From positions 248,001 through 312,000 of the forward strand of contig NW_025946679.1 in the NCBI RefSeq assembly GCF_000764305.2: a stretch of 64,000 nt of DNA, written 5' to 3'. Each line of letters starts with the position of its first letter. The first letter of the stretch is position 1. Of this stretch, positions 32,451 to 46,166 are shown piece after piece. The DNA is from Hyalella azteca (Eukaryota > Arthropoda > Malacostraca > Amphipoda > Hyalellidae). A model generated the notes under the pieces. That model was not told where the DNA came from. It made no database searches and saw only the letters and a program-made list of their open reading frames with translations. The translations under genes and the position numbers were made by a program.

Positions 32451-34324
32451 CAAACTCACAACTAACACAGGGGACAGAATCGTCAAAAACGTAAGGCTTC
32501 CTCTTATTTAACTACGTCGGAGGCTACACGATATGTGGTGCAGTATGTCGATAAGAAACGAAATGGAAACAGTTAAACGTTTCGATTTTGTATTCTCTTT
32601 TACGCAACAAAAAACAATCGCAGCATTAGCTCCAGTATTTTAGTATTTTTTACAGGAGGACATTCATCCTAGGATCTTAGTTCCATTCCCCTGATATGAA
32701 ATAAGCACGTCACGGGGAACTACTCTGAGAGAAATAAAATGATCCGTAAGGGCGTGAACTCAATTTTTCAAGCCATTTTTTTAATCTCATGGCGTGGGAA
32801 ATGTGACCTGTAAAATGCGTACAGGATCGCAGCAAGCACTACAGCTCGACAACGGCGACTGGAGCGCGTAATACGCCCGAGTTTAGCGCGCACTTCGCGC
32901 GTAACGACCGCCGCTCCGATAAAGACTTGTTCATGCACACACGCAGTCGAAAAAGTGCGAGAGTTTTCTCGTATGCAAATTTGGCAAAGCCGTGCTGCCC
33001 ATGCAGCAGAATAAATGTATCTGTTTCGAACCGAGTTTCGATCGAACAGAGTTTCAACCAGACAAAATTTGGCGATTAGAATGGTAGGATCGACAGCATG
33101 GTATAAGTATCATAAACAAATGATAAAATAATGCTTTTTACATCTTTTCACGATTTGCGTTCATTGGAAAGAAAAAAAAACACTTTGAGACTGACTTAAA
33201 GTTGGAAGTCTATTAAAGTAATACGAGAAAAATTCTTCAAAGCGACGTGATAAGAGTAATAAAAGAGCTTAATGTAAAACTATGTATTATGTTACAGCTG
33301 TAAGTTGAGCTGGCGGATTTACAACAGAGAAGAATTTGCTAACTACAGAGGAGCATAGAAATAGGAATGCGCAGAAGAAAATAATAGTAACAATAATTTT
33401 GTTGTATCCCTGCATTTCGATTTATTGAAATGAGAACTGTCAAAAATGGAATGATGCTGCATCTATTAATTTGCAATTCAAAAGCGATTGATGAACTATT
33501 CACTCAACTCACGCGAACCAAACGGGATGGAAAGTATTGAAGAGTTTCTATCAAATTTAAATCCAAATTTAATGCTTTGTACTTCTTCGTCGAATGCCAC
33601 ATATTTCTCAATTTTCCAACGTAATATATTCTCCGAAAATATTGTTTCCTGAACAACATCTCTTTCATATCAAGAAGAGAAACAGCAATTAAAAATAATT
33701 TGAATTGGATGATAATCCACATGGCAGATGTATCGAATGATCAGCCAACGGGGTCGCTGGTGGCTATCGACAAACTTGCGAACGCTCAGGCGGTCGTCGA
33801 GAGAAAAAGCAGAGGTTTGGCTGGAGTGAGCGCCCAAGTTGCTGCGTTTGTTCCATGTTTTTGCAATGAGAGGAACGCTCTCGACGGATGTAAACCCCGA
33901 CCGCGGTGTGCATTTCCCATTGTTTCAAATGAATGAAGTCTTGATTTCAAAATGACTGAATACTATTAACAAGGTTGCAAATGAATGTGAAATCTTGATA
34001 ATAAAAAGATATTATCACTGTTAACCAGATTGCTAACCGAAGTAGCCATTATGTAATGCTCTAAATTAAAATATCATGGAAAATGACGTATAAGTTCATT
34101 TTAGGTATAAAATAAAATCATAGGATGATCTAAAACTGCGTGAAAGGGAAAAACACAACTTCTGAACTTTTTTAGATCGAAAATTTAGCTTAAATTCGCG
34201 TCGCATAATTAAGAAGGTATCATAATTATTAAACATTGCAAAAACCTAATCAAATAATAAATTGAAAAAATTATGTGGTAACTGTGAAGCATTTTTAGAG
34301 TAATACTATCCTCTTAATTAATAA
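32451..34324. other. No gene seen; GC-richer patches
   Basis: The patches 32840-33060 and 33700-33935 are GC-richer. The second is open for 78 codons on the plus strand (from 33700, a TTG) without a recognised family. The second copy of the roughly 38-bp dispersed block lies at 34080-34118. Confidence 0.4.
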
Positions 34325-34575
34325 ATGAAGATGAATACATCGCACCTGTTAAACAGTCACATGAAGATGGATACATCACACCTTTTAAACATTCACATCA
34401 GATGGATGCATCGCACCTGTTAAACATTCACATCAAGATGGATGCATCGCACCTGTTAAACATTCACATCAGATGGATGCATCGCACCTGTTAAACATTC
34501 ACATGAAGATGGATGCATCGCACCTGTTAAACATTCACATCAAGATGAATGCATCGTAGCTGTTAAACATTCACG
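34325..34575. repeat. 35-36-bp minisatellite, 7 copies
   Basis: The unit GATGGATGCATCGCACCTGT plus TAAACATTCACATCAA repeats from 34325; units alternate between ATGAAGATG and ATCAGATG joints, so the period is 36 or 35. Left copies have ATACATC, right copies ATGCATC. Confidence 0.95.
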
Positions 34576-37504
34576 AGATTCGACTCTCAGTATAAAAGCT
34601 TGCAAAGAGGCTCGCTTACAACGCTGGTCGTGGCATTCAAGGGGAAGAGTTAATTGCACTATAAGGAGAAATACTGCCCTCGTATATCAGTTAAACTGCG
34701 TAAAACTGAAAAGGATAAAAGAACATCACGCAAAAGAAGAGAATTGTAGACTTCCTCTCTGATGAAATAACTCTCGGCTTTGTTTGGAAGCGACGTTTTT
34801 TTCCTTCGTCCACGCCATCACCAGCTCCTAAGACGCGCCTTGTTGATAGCAAGTAACTTTGTTCTCTCTGTTCTGGGATGCTCGTGCAGTGAAGAACAAC
34901 CGGAGTTAGTGGTAAAAAACTAACTTGACGAGATAAGTTTCATATTATTCGATCAATTTCAACCACCGCCTGAAACCCGAGGAAATCTATTCGTGCAGTA
35001 ATTGCATCTCTTTCACTCATAGATAAGACAAAATTAATGAATGTCGAAGCACAACACTGAATTCGAGAAAATCTGTTTAAGGTGATGATTAATGCAATAG
35101 CTGAATAACGGCAAATAGATGTACTATATAAAATTGTATGCTAATAACTCAGAGAATGCTCAAATTTGCCGGAAACTTGTTTGTTTCTTTTTTTCAGCGT
35201 GCTGTGTAAGTCCATGTATCCAAATATCTTTATCGTAATATGGTACTTGAAAATGCATCATTGGACAAATAACATACAATAATGAAAAATAGAGAGATGC
35301 ATGTTGATCCTTATCCACATGGATCGAAATTAAAATTGTAATGTGAATCTTTACTACTGCATTGGAGAAGTTGTTTCGAAATTTATTGAGCAAAATTTCG
35401 TTTTAAGTCAAAGAATGACAAAAAATAGCATAATCAATTTGGGCATGTGCATAAAAAAGGAATGACCAAGAAAAAAAATACCCATTGCTTGTCAACAAAT
35501 TCCAAATGCTTGTCAACAAATGCCAAGTTCTTTCCAGCAAATGAGAGTGAAAAGGAGTGCAGTGCTCCGAGGAAATTTGAACGCATCACTCTGGATCGTG
35601 GATGGCTTTGTCCATTGGACAGAACAAGCGTCATTGTACTTGGAGTTTCGTTGCAGCTTAAGAGATCAAAAAGTTTGGCAGAAGACCGGCCTCTAACTGC
35701 CTATTCTTTAGCCCGTAAACAGGAGACTCTATTTCCACCACTTTTGAGAAGAGGAACTTTATCATAATCTCTATGGTAAAGTTAGGGTTGTTTGGAGCGC
35801 GAGCTGTGATATGCTGGCGTTGTTTAGCTTCTGGAACTCCAGTCTTTGTGCACCAAAATCTACGAGCAGTGAAGCTTATGTCAATAGAGAAGGAATAGGT
35901 GAGCATAAGAAATACAGGAAAACGAGGTCATTCCATGAATTAATATCATATTGCATTACCATTATATAAATGATATACTATGTTAACATCATAATAAAAT
36001 TATATTAACCATCATAATTGATGATACCGCAGGTGTAAGCACAAATTAGCTTTAGTTGCTTAATGATACTATAAAAAACATGAATTATTTTGAATGATTT
36101 TCTCAGTTTAGTACCTCATAACGATCACTTTTATTCAATGTAGTGATTGAACAATTCTAAAACATGCTGTGTTCACATTGTTTCTTCACGAAACAAGCTA
36201 ATGATAAATATTGAAAAAAATCGCTCAAGATAAGGATCAGAAAAGATTCAAATGTATAACTGGTGATGATTCTTCAGCAACTTTCTATTAATCAGATTAG
36301 ACTTCGGATACTTAGTTAATCATCAGACCTTTACAGAACTTCAAATTCAATCGCTATGCGAGTCAATATTTTTAGTATTAGAGAGGGCATCGGATAAAAC
36401 AAAACAACTGCGTGTGTTGAGACTGGAGGTGGAATTAATGAGCTTTATTTCAAGAAATCAACGGAGAGATTTTAAATATTTCTGCGCTGTATCTGAAGAA
36501 CAAATAAAATTATTGCAATGATAGCGATATCATTGTCATATCACATTTCACACATATTGTATCTGGAAATGTGAAGAAATCTTAGGAAAAACTTCTTGAT
36601 ACCGACCTGCAGATGATCACAATAGTTCAAATATGGAATGATGAATGGTGAAATGTCATGTGAAATGATGTTAAACAATTCAAATGCTGCAGTCTCGACA
36701 ATTGGAGATAAACGACAAATCTGCTCGTGATAAGTTATTCACGGAACAAATATCGTAGTCGCGCGCGTTACCCGTCATCTGAGCTCCACGTACGCAGTGT
36801 CGTCTAACGTGACCTTAGGATTGCGTACTTTACGATGACAAGCAGTTCTCTGTAATATTGGATGCGTCCTTGATTTCCGTGTTAGTTGAATCCCGCGTCA
36901 AATGAACATCACACAGCCTCGGCTGAAGTTACATAGTATCCTTTATTTTGCTAGGAACAACAGCTGAATGTGATGTAGGTTTTTCCCAGCTGTTCCCTGC
37001 TAGCATAATAACGCGTCAAATGAGAACAGAACAGCGTCGTGTAGCCAAACTTGAAAAAGAGTGATATGTGCAATATAAAACGCATTCGACGATTTCTCGT
37101 CTATTCTCGCCACGATGTAAGTAGAGAGTACCGCTACTGAGGTCTCTGTTAGGCTGAGAAGCGACCTTCTAACTCATAAGAAGAAATCCTGCCCAAATGG
37201 AACTTTATTGAAGAACTTCGAGTTTTATTAGAACGAGCTTGTGTGTGAGTGACACCAGTGATAAAGTTCCGCTGCTGTCGACCAGTTTCTGGGGACGATA
37301 ACGCGATTAAAATTTCCAGGAAACGTGTTCTTTTACATAGATATCCTTAACATTCATTTTATGCATAGGTTTTTATATAGGTTGCTGGATATTCTAAACC
37401 TATTCGTGAGTACTTACAGCAATGAATAAATTGTAACAGAGTAATGGGATTTTTTTAAGCGATGAGAAAAATAAGTTTGAACATATGATGAATATAGTTT
37501 CAAC
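34576..37504. other. No gene seen
   Basis: AT-rich with GC-richer stretches near 35560-35800 and 36750-37280. The open frames 35447-35767 (plus, 106 codons) and 35658-35906 (minus) overlap each other and show no recognised pattern. A short doublet, TGCTTGTCAACAAAT, is at 35486 and 35509. Confidence 0.35.
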
Positions 37505-37655
37505 GGCTTTATTTATACTGATAAACGTTTGTCAGCTGCATGAGCAGCATTTTTCCCATTCAGCGGCTCTATTTTTATTGATCAATGCTAGTCAGCTGAG
37601 CAGTATATTTTCTACTCAGCGGCTCTATTTTTACTGATCAACGCTACTAAGCGGC
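37505..37655. repeat. 56-60-bp tandem repeat, about 2.7 copies
   Basis: Units begin GGCTYTATTTWTACTGATMAA at 37505, 37565 and 37621, and end TCAGC. They are moderately diverged. Confidence 0.85.
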
Positions 37656-39832
37656 AGGTTGGCTTTTAGTAGATAAGAAGACCACTCATATTAAAAATTT
37701 ATGCCGGTTAACTTTTTCTAGGATTGAAGCGCGGCGATGCATCATCAAAGCTAATAGGATTTTATTAGCTTTTAGAGTTATTGAACTAAGTGAATATATT
37801 TTCGAAGCATGACAAATTAATAGCATGCATAAGCTGAAGCTGGATATTTTTGTGTCCTCATTTAAAGATTTCATGGATCTCAGTAGTAAATGCTTCATTG
37901 CAGAATGAAGATAGTATTTATTGAACAAATTGCATTCATGTCATGATGCATTTGAAACTGAAATTAAATCGAATAGGATTACTACAGAAATTAATTGAAG
38001 TTAGTGAAAATTCTTCAGCACGATCTGAATAAACTATAACTATTTAAAAGAAACCGAATGAGAATCGGGATTGAAGTTGGTATATTAAATTTACGAAGAA
38101 ATAGCTTCTTACTCCGAGGAAATTGTTTCGTTACTGTTTCAATAAAGATGTAAATTTTGTTATTGTTTTAATTATAATTATATTAGTAATTTATTATAAT
38201 AATAAGTTACATTACTGATGTGTTGGTAATATAGCAAGAAAAACTGTTCTTCCCACTGAAGCTTGAAGAGAATAAATGACTCTGTGGGCTGAAGCATATG
38301 AATTTCATATCTTGAATTCTGGACAAAAGACAGTACCTATTTCAGCCATCTTCACTCGCAGGTTAATATTTCATCCTTGCATGTAACACGTGGGCTCAGT
38401 AACTCTGGTCTTTCCAATCCTTACGGTGCCTGACAAATGTGAATATTCTGAGCACGTTTCCCTTCGTCAGCAAAATTGAGGACAAAGTTCATCTGTGGAA
38501 CGAGCTAGTGATCGTCCTGAGCGGCTTACATGCGAGCCATGAACTGCACTCTCAGCACCAGCGACTTCTGTTAAGGCCGTCGTTTTGATACTAATGTTCT
38601 CCGGCGGTACGATTTTCTTTACTATCTCACGAGGGCTTTGATCGAGAACAAGATTCCTCTCTAACGATTGTCGATTTCACCGTTTATAATAGCATTATTT
38701 CGATTGTTTGTTTTTCCAATATTAGTTTAATTGATTATTTTTGCGGCAGTATACTTTTATTTTAAATCTAACAAGGGCTCTGTTCGAGTTCAAGCCTCAC
38801 CAATAACGATGTGCTGAGCTGAATTTAATTATTATTATTACGTTCTTCCAATATTTTTATTAATACGCGACTTCCTGTAATTAAAATTTTTCCCGGATAG
38901 TTATTCAGAAAAATATCTGCTGATGTTATCTTCATGAACAAATTTTCTGCAGCTGCTGCATACGAAACGGTCTCTGCTAGCGATATTTCCAAGTAGGATT
39001 TTAAATTGTTTGCTGTTATTTCGTTTAAAATAACATGCAAAACCTTAATAATAAATCCTTCTGAGAAAATGAAAAAGCAACTCTACAGCTGAGTTTAATT
39101 CCAATGCCAAAAGTTATGGAATTTATCGCGGGAAGTCGAGAAAAACTTGAATTCTCAATTTGGAGGCTTTTTAAATAGCTAGTAACTTTGCGCTCTACTA
39201 CCGGCATAAATTAGGAAGTGCACTTTAAGTACTTTACACTCCACTTACCCGACTGCAAATACACATGTGACACCACGGACTTTAAGTGTTCTCCGGGCTG
39301 TAAACATACATTACAGCATATCATTCATCCATGTAATTTGTTAGTATTAGTACAAAATTGATGGTCGTAAGCCGCAATTTAATCGAATACGTTTTGTCCT
39401 GACGAACTGATGAAATTTATTTAGAATAGAAAATGAATCTGACCAATGTAATAGTCAGATTATTTCAATTTATAATATTATTGGCATTGACAAAGGTATC
39501 ACACGACTAAATGACATTCCAGAGATGGAGTCCGTCTATAATTATAATATGGATATTATTGAAATGTTACGTTCTTAAATTTGATAGCTCTTTAATTCAG
39601 ATACAAGAAGTTTTTTACGGTTAAATAACTTATACTAAATAAATATGACATTTTGAGCAGCTGAAAATTGTGATCTCTTTACCTCATCCGACGCGTGCTG
39701 AATGTTTGAAGTGGTGAAATTACCGTAGACTGATGAGCATTCCATACGCGTGGTCCACAATTCGCTGGCTTATTATCTAATTGGACGGCCATCGAGGCAG
39801 AACACGTGCTGGTGAAGAGGAAGATCTGTGCG
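37656..39832. other. No gene seen
   Basis: AT-rich with no open frame above 80 codons and no recognised element. Confidence 0.4.
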
Positions 39833-40225
39833 GGAGGATGAGATTTTTCCACGCGGCAATCAGAGATTACTATCAGAGGGGATGAGATTTATTCCCCACG
39901 AACAGCAGAGATAACTGACAGAGAGGATGAAATTTATTCTTCGTGGGTAGCAGAGATTACTATACCAGAGATTACTATCAGAGAGGATGAGATTTATTCC
40001 CCGCGAGGATCAGAGATTACTATCAGAGAGGATGAGATTTATTCCCCGCGAGGATCAGAGATTGCTTCCAGAGAGAATGAGATTTATTCCTCGTTAGGAT
40101 CAGAGATTACTATCAGAGAGGATGAGATTTATTCCCCGTGAGGATCAGAGATCACTATAAGAGAGGAGGAGATTTATTCCCCGTGAGGCCCAGAGATTGC
40201 TAACAGAGGGGATGGTATCTATGCT
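39833..40225. repeat. 45-bp minisatellite, about 8 copies
   Basis: The unit GATGAGATTTATTCCCCGCG plus AGGATCAGAGATTACTATCAGAGAG has period 44-45 from about 39837. One unit near 39960-39975 has an internal partial duplication (ACCAGAGATTACTATC). Confidence 0.95.
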
Positions 40226-42987
40226 CGCGACGATCCTGTTCCTTGATGGATATAAGCGAAGTTCTATTACTGGGAAGCATACGCTACAATACTTGACGTG
40301 TATTCAATGTTGCATTAAAAACAGCTCAAGGAATTTAATCTGGTAAACTCCATCAAACTACACGCTGAATGAACTATGAGAAAATTTCATAAATGTAGAA
40401 GAGATTAGTTATCTAATCAATGAAATAAACTGATTTTCCGCGCAAGTTTGGAATGATGTAGCAGTAACTTCAGCTTTACTGGCGTAGCTCAGGTGGTGCC
40501 CTAGGTAATTTCAAGTGGTGCAGGAATATTTTCATGGCAATATGTGTTTTTAGTTCGAATGTTCTCAGGTAGAGCCTACTGACAAATATTAAATGTGCAT
40601 TTAATTAATTAGGGGGTACTACTGTACGAATTAAATCAAATGCAAATAGATTTGCAAATTACATAAAAATGAAGTATTACTCTAAAGTTATTCTATGCAG
40701 CCTATAAATAGAACACAATTATATTCAATATGAAAACCAATTAATTGCACAGTCCAACGAAAAGCGAAATTGAATTAAATTAATTTATTTAAAAACGAAT
40801 TTATCAATATAAATAGAATTTAAATTAAATATAAAAACAATTTCCTATGTATCTACCATCTTACATTTTTTTCAAAAATAAATCGTAACACAAGGCGTCA
40901 AGAGCATTGCCGAACATGCGCAAAAATGTTGAATGAACTAATCTTCTTTAAATAATTAATTTAATGCCTAGTTTATTCAAATTTATACCTAAATGTATTT
41001 CAACCAACTACGATAATTGTGTTTTCACTTGAGAAATTGAAAAGAAGCCAGCTAGAGTAAGGATCAAAATGAAATTTGGCATTTTACTGTAGAAATTTAA
41101 CGCGTTATTTAAATTGTTTAACACGTACGTTACAAAAATTGTAACATGCTATATCGTAGAAAAGCGTTATTACTTCTAAGAAATAGCACTAGTATTCTAG
41201 CGAACAGCCAATTAATGCGGATCACTATCACTCATATTCTGGAGTGCGTTATAAATCGCGGCTATGGCAAAAATTCATTCTTTTTCCAGTCGAGCCGCAC
41301 AGGAGGCAATCAACGATAAAAAATTTGAGCCATGCGGGCTTGGCAAAAAAAAAGTGAAACCCATTTTTATTTCCCGGAAACTGAAAGAAGACGGGATTCA
41401 TTCTCTTGCTAAATTTTTTTGCAAAAGTATTTTATTTCTACGGATCTTTGATATATAAATAATATTTTGTGGAATGCATGTGCAGCGTAACCATTAAAAT
41501 GATATCAATGTTTAAATAGTTATCTATGGAGCGTTTGTTTCGTGTTTTGCCTAATATAACGTAAAAATCACATTCGCAACGAGACAGTAATAACAAATTC
41601 TTCTATAAATAATTCTTCTGCTCCAGCATACCGGTAATTATAGAGATTGCAATAAAATTTGGTTCCAAATAACCTCACTACTTTCAAAAGCATTTACTTG
41701 CAATTTGCAGTGAAAAAATGCTCTGTTGCTACCGAGCGGCGATCATAATACGAGCACAATTTCATAAAATTGCTCGTTAAAACCAGGCACGTTCTGGCCG
41801 TAGAGTTTTGGCCCCAAAACGCCGAATACTTGAGGTGCTAAGTAACGAAGTGACGCTGATAGCAAACAGTAAACGATTCTCACTTAAGAGGCTCACAACG
41901 CGCGATGAAAAATCATAGAGAGATGACAGAATAGGCTGATTAATTCATAATTAGATGAATATGAGTTAATTTTATAACAATGAAACTGGGACCTCAGCAG
42001 GAATGTAGTATTGAAAGTCCGATTATATTTATTTGAACCCTCCAATCATTCTTAACAATTAGAATCTTCAACAACTTTTTTTTAAATGTGATACGCTCAT
42101 CCAGAATTTTAATGAATAAAATTCATTAGATCATAATACTTTGGTGCAATATTAGAAAGCGAATGAACGATTCATCCAAAAAGGCAATGGTGTCATAATT
42201 TAACCGTAAAAAACATTCATATATGAACGGAAAAATTTCTTACCGTGACTTTTGTCATTAAAAGTAAGTCATATTTTGGTGATAATATTTGCTCACTTAT
42301 CTTTACACTGTTACTACACACAAATTTGTACCGTTAATAGTAAATGATTCAAACTGAAAACTTTTCTGACTCGGTTGACGTCAAACGGTTACGGTAGCTG
42401 AGCTAGGTACCGTCGTAATGTACGTACTTGTCACAGTTTTCATTAATGATTTTAATGCATTTTCTGTGAATTTCTTCAGCTTTGCAGAACCCTGTCGTAT
42501 GTTATATGTCTGTGTCGGCGAATGGATTTATCAGGGCTGTATAATATAAGCAGTGTCAAAAAAATTATTGAGTTGAACAAATTAATTTTTTTCCAAAATT
42601 CTCAGACTATACTTGAAGAAATTTCGATCGCATTAAAGATTTATTTTCAGTCAAATTAACCACGTTTTCCAGCCCATTGTAGTTGCAGGTCCATTAACGG
42701 CAGCAGATTTTCAACATATAAAACTGAACACATTATATATTTTCAGCAAAAAAAGTTCTATTTCAATAAAATATAAGTAAACAACTAAAAGCCGCACAGT
42801 TACATTTCAGTGAAATTTAACTGTAAAAGAAAAAAGCTGCTTTTTTGGGAGCGATTGTGTGCATTCAAACTCAAATGTTTTAACATCGCTTTTGAGCTCT
42901 TCTCAATCAGCAATAAAACACGATTAACGGGTCCAAAACCATTGATGAGTTTCAGCGCATCCATGCAGTTCCGAAATTAAATTAATA
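40226..42987. other. No gene seen
   Basis: AT-rich. A 64-codon plus frame at 41264-41458 starts with ATG and is lysine-rich but unrecognised. Confidence 0.4.
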
Positions 42988-43110
42988 TTTTTAGCGCATT
43001 TTCTCATACATGGAAAAAATGCGCTATTGTGCGCGTCATGTCCGTCCGTCTGTCTGTCTGTCCGTCCGTGACCACGTTTTCGTCGACGAGAAAATGCGCT
43101 CTCAGTCACT
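42988..43110. repeat. Dispersed repeat copy (GCGCATTTTCTCAT family)
   Basis: Matches 8660-8735 over TTTTTAGCGCATTTTCTCAT and GCGCTATTGTGC. It then runs into GTCCGTCCGTCTGTCTGTCT, and later has ACGAGAAAATGCGC, an inverted match to its own start. The inverted match suggests a small element with GAGAAAATGCGC ends at 42994 and about 43100. Confidence 0.65.
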
Positions 43111-45489
43111 CACTGCAGTGAGTACTGAGTTATAATTTTTGATGTTATATTTAATAATCTGGTCGCTGTCGCAGTATAAATTGCTACAAATATCGCAGTA
43201 ACAGCAATATCTATAGAAGCTACCTCACAGTTATCTTTTCCCGTAAATCCATCAATTGAATTAGATAAGCCATTGGTAAATAGAGAGATACTCGTTACGC
43301 GGGTGTAGCTACCAAATATTCAAACGTTCGCCTTTGATCTGAACTCAAAACTCTTTGAACTTGTCAGCGCGCTGCAATTAATCACTTGTCCTCATTTGTA
43401 CCTGAACTTCATTTTATGTTTGAGGTTTCCGAATACACGAAATATAATAGGCAAATCATCATAAGCAAAAAATAATCAAAATTACGATGCAGAGAAAACA
43501 AAATTAAAAAAAAAATAATTGAAAATTTTTAACGGGAGAATCAAATTGATATATATGAATATTGGTTGAGACCGGTGTACCATGTTCGATAACTAAATGT
43601 CCGGCGCTTAAGATGAACAAACATTCCAAAAAATGTAAAATTCCATAGAAAATTGGAAAAGAATCTACGTGGAAAAACATACTTGTTCATATTTAGGTAC
43701 GTGGATTTCTCGCCTGCAATATTATTTCGGGAGCATGTGAAAAAATTTTTCACACTAAACTTCTTTAATTTGGCTGTAGATATAGCACGAAAGTGTTGCT
43801 ATAGATGTATATTAGGTTCCTGCTGGCGACTATAGTGCAATGCAAAGGCCGAGAGAATTACGCACAAGATTACCAAACAATCAGCGCCAGTGATGTCAAA
43901 GTTCCAAAGCCCAAACAACTTTTCTAACTTCTCCTCACCCTTAATTTCCTAAAAGCACGAAGTTTCCAGTGTCTTCTCTCCAACGGAAATCGTCCGCGTA
44001 AAAGAAGCGCTGCAAGATGGAAGATAATGATTATCCTGGGGACCAATGCCACAATCGGGTTGTAGCTATCGAAAAAATAGAAAAAAGAAATGGCAAAATT
44101 TTGAGTTCAAAATAAAAAGAAGGCTCTTGCTATAAGAGTATTCGATGCTGAATCTTGCTAATAAAATGTTGTAAATAAGATTTTAATTTGGATTAAAATC
44201 ACAGGAACTTTTCAAAAAACGCTCGTACCTAAGTTTTCCAGCAGAATAATGTATCACACAATTTCATCTGGAACAGATGAAGCAGTGTTGTAACTAAAAT
44301 TAAATTGAATTCAAGTTCAGCTAGTAAAACACTAACCAATGTAACCATACATTTTTTATCATAATTAACCGCAATTCAGCCCCCCAAATAGTTGCAATTT
44401 ATTTCAAAATAAGGCTGATGGAATTTTTTCACAAATCGTTTGTCTTAAATTTTCTCATAAATTCTTCAATAAATTCTCTACTGTTCAAGGGCCTACAGTA
44501 TTCAAGTATTACGAAGTCTTTATTCAGAATCTCGACGTAGAGAAAAGTATGCAAGTTTTGCACCCTTATAAAATTGTCAGCACAGAAGTCGGCCGCATAT
44601 CCCGCAAGTCTATGCAAATGTAACGACGTGCGATGCGCTCACCTCAGGCATTCAGTTCCTGCCATGGACATCTTTAGACCAATTCCCGGCCACTCGCAAC
44701 TCGGCTGCAGCAGTCACGCCCAAATTGAAATGTCAATCCCAGTCACACTAATTTTCAGCGAGGAGTATTCAACCTGGCAGTCAAGTTGAACAATGAGGCT
44801 TTACAATACAGGCAAGTGTCGAGTTTAGGCCGCTGAATGTCGAGGCGACTGGTTTAGCTAATTAACCTTGTTTATTAATTTTTAATTGTCAATTATTAAT
44901 AATGAAAATTTATTGTTTAGCAATTAAAGAATCCTACTTTATTTGGTACCTGCATGTTCATTTATGACTCTGCGGATGACTACTTTTACTCGGAAAACCA
45001 GAAAATAAGCGATTAAATGCCACGAAATTCGCAAAAGTGAAACGGCTAAAAAGTAAATTTCAAGATGAGAACTTTTCCAGCAAATCTTTTTAATGTGGAT
45101 CATAATGAAATTACAAAAGAAGTAAATTAAATTCACTGTGAAACTAATTGAATCGCATGATAACGTTTCCAAAACTAAAAGCAATAATTGAGAGTTCTGT
45201 CTATACTGTCTTCCGCTCATGTTTAATGATTGCACATAATTCATCCAAACGATTGATTTTGTGTTCCACACTAAGAGAATCGAAGGAGTGAGATTTGTCC
45301 GAATAGCGATGCGCATCTTGCCCTTATGAGGCTCATCTTTCCTCATTTTCGCTCGGCTAAAACTGTGTATCAGTACACGTACAGAAAGTCTGTCACTATT
45401 TGGACAATATAAGATATTTATTAGTACTTATATTATCAGTCACACAAGGATATCGCGAGTACACAAGGAATCGCAAGTATATAAGGAAT
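43111..45489. other. No gene seen
   Basis: AT-rich. The longest frame (44939-45346, minus, 135 codons) has hydrophobic stretches but no recognised family and no supporting splice sites. Confidence 0.35.
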
Positions 45490-46166
45490 TTAAAAGCAAC
45501 GAAAATGCCAAGCAAACTCACCATATCGATATTGAAAACGTTTTGGAGTCCTGCGCTATCATCAGTTCGACAATCTAAAAATGATTAAAATCATTTTACA
45601 AGTCAAAATTCCAAGACAGACCTAAAACCTAAACAAGACCTAACATTATATAAAAAAAAGGATTAGATTGGAACAACTTATAGTCCTAGGGGTCACGAAA
45701 AGAATAAAACATAAAAGCCTAGCGATTCACCATTTCCAGATTATATGAACTAAACGCATTATTGAGACACGGTTTTCGTTTGAAGATGTGAAGAGACTCC
45801 AAAATTATCAATTTCAAGCAGCCAGAAGTGGAACCGAGTATCCTGAATCTGAGAGTGATTTCAGGATACTCGGTTCCACTTCTGGCTGCTCGGATTTGAG
45901 AATTTTGGAGTCTCTACACATCTTCTTTTCGTGACCCCGAGGACTAAGTTGTTCCAATCGAGTCCTGTTTTTTGATATAATGTTAGGTCTTGTTTAGGTT
46001 TTATGTCTGTCTTAGAATTTTGACTTATAAAATGATTTTAATCATTTTTAGATTGTCGAACTGATGACAACGTTGATGATATATTGAAATAACGGTCGAA
46101 CTGATGATCCGAAACGTTTTCAATATCGATATGGTGAATTTGCTTGGCGTTTTCCTTGCTTTTAAA
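45490..46166. repeat. Large palindrome, arms about 300-360 bp with almost no spacer
   Basis: The left arm starts TTAAAAGCAACGAAAATGCC and the right arm ends GGCGTTTTCCTTGCTTTTAA. The arms meet at about 45857, where GAACCGAGTATCCTGAA and TTCAGGATACTCGGTTC face each other across some 14 bp. Similarity is high throughout (for example AAAATGATTTTAATCATTTT in both). The left arm has an extra 80 or so bp (about 45705-45783). The right arm has an extra 45 or so bp near 46058-46105 that contains two TCGAACTGATGA copies. It has no coding capacity. Confidence 0.92.

Noticed and set aside
40482..40530. GGCGTAGCTCAGGTGGTGCC resembles a tRNA A-box
   Set aside because: No B-box (GGTTCGAATCC type), no cloverleaf pairing and no acceptor stem follow at the right distance.
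44939..45346. Minus-strand 135-codon frame with hydrophobic stretches
   Set aside because: AT-rich codons produce Phe/Ile/Leu runs by chance. There is no membrane-protein family pattern and no splice context.
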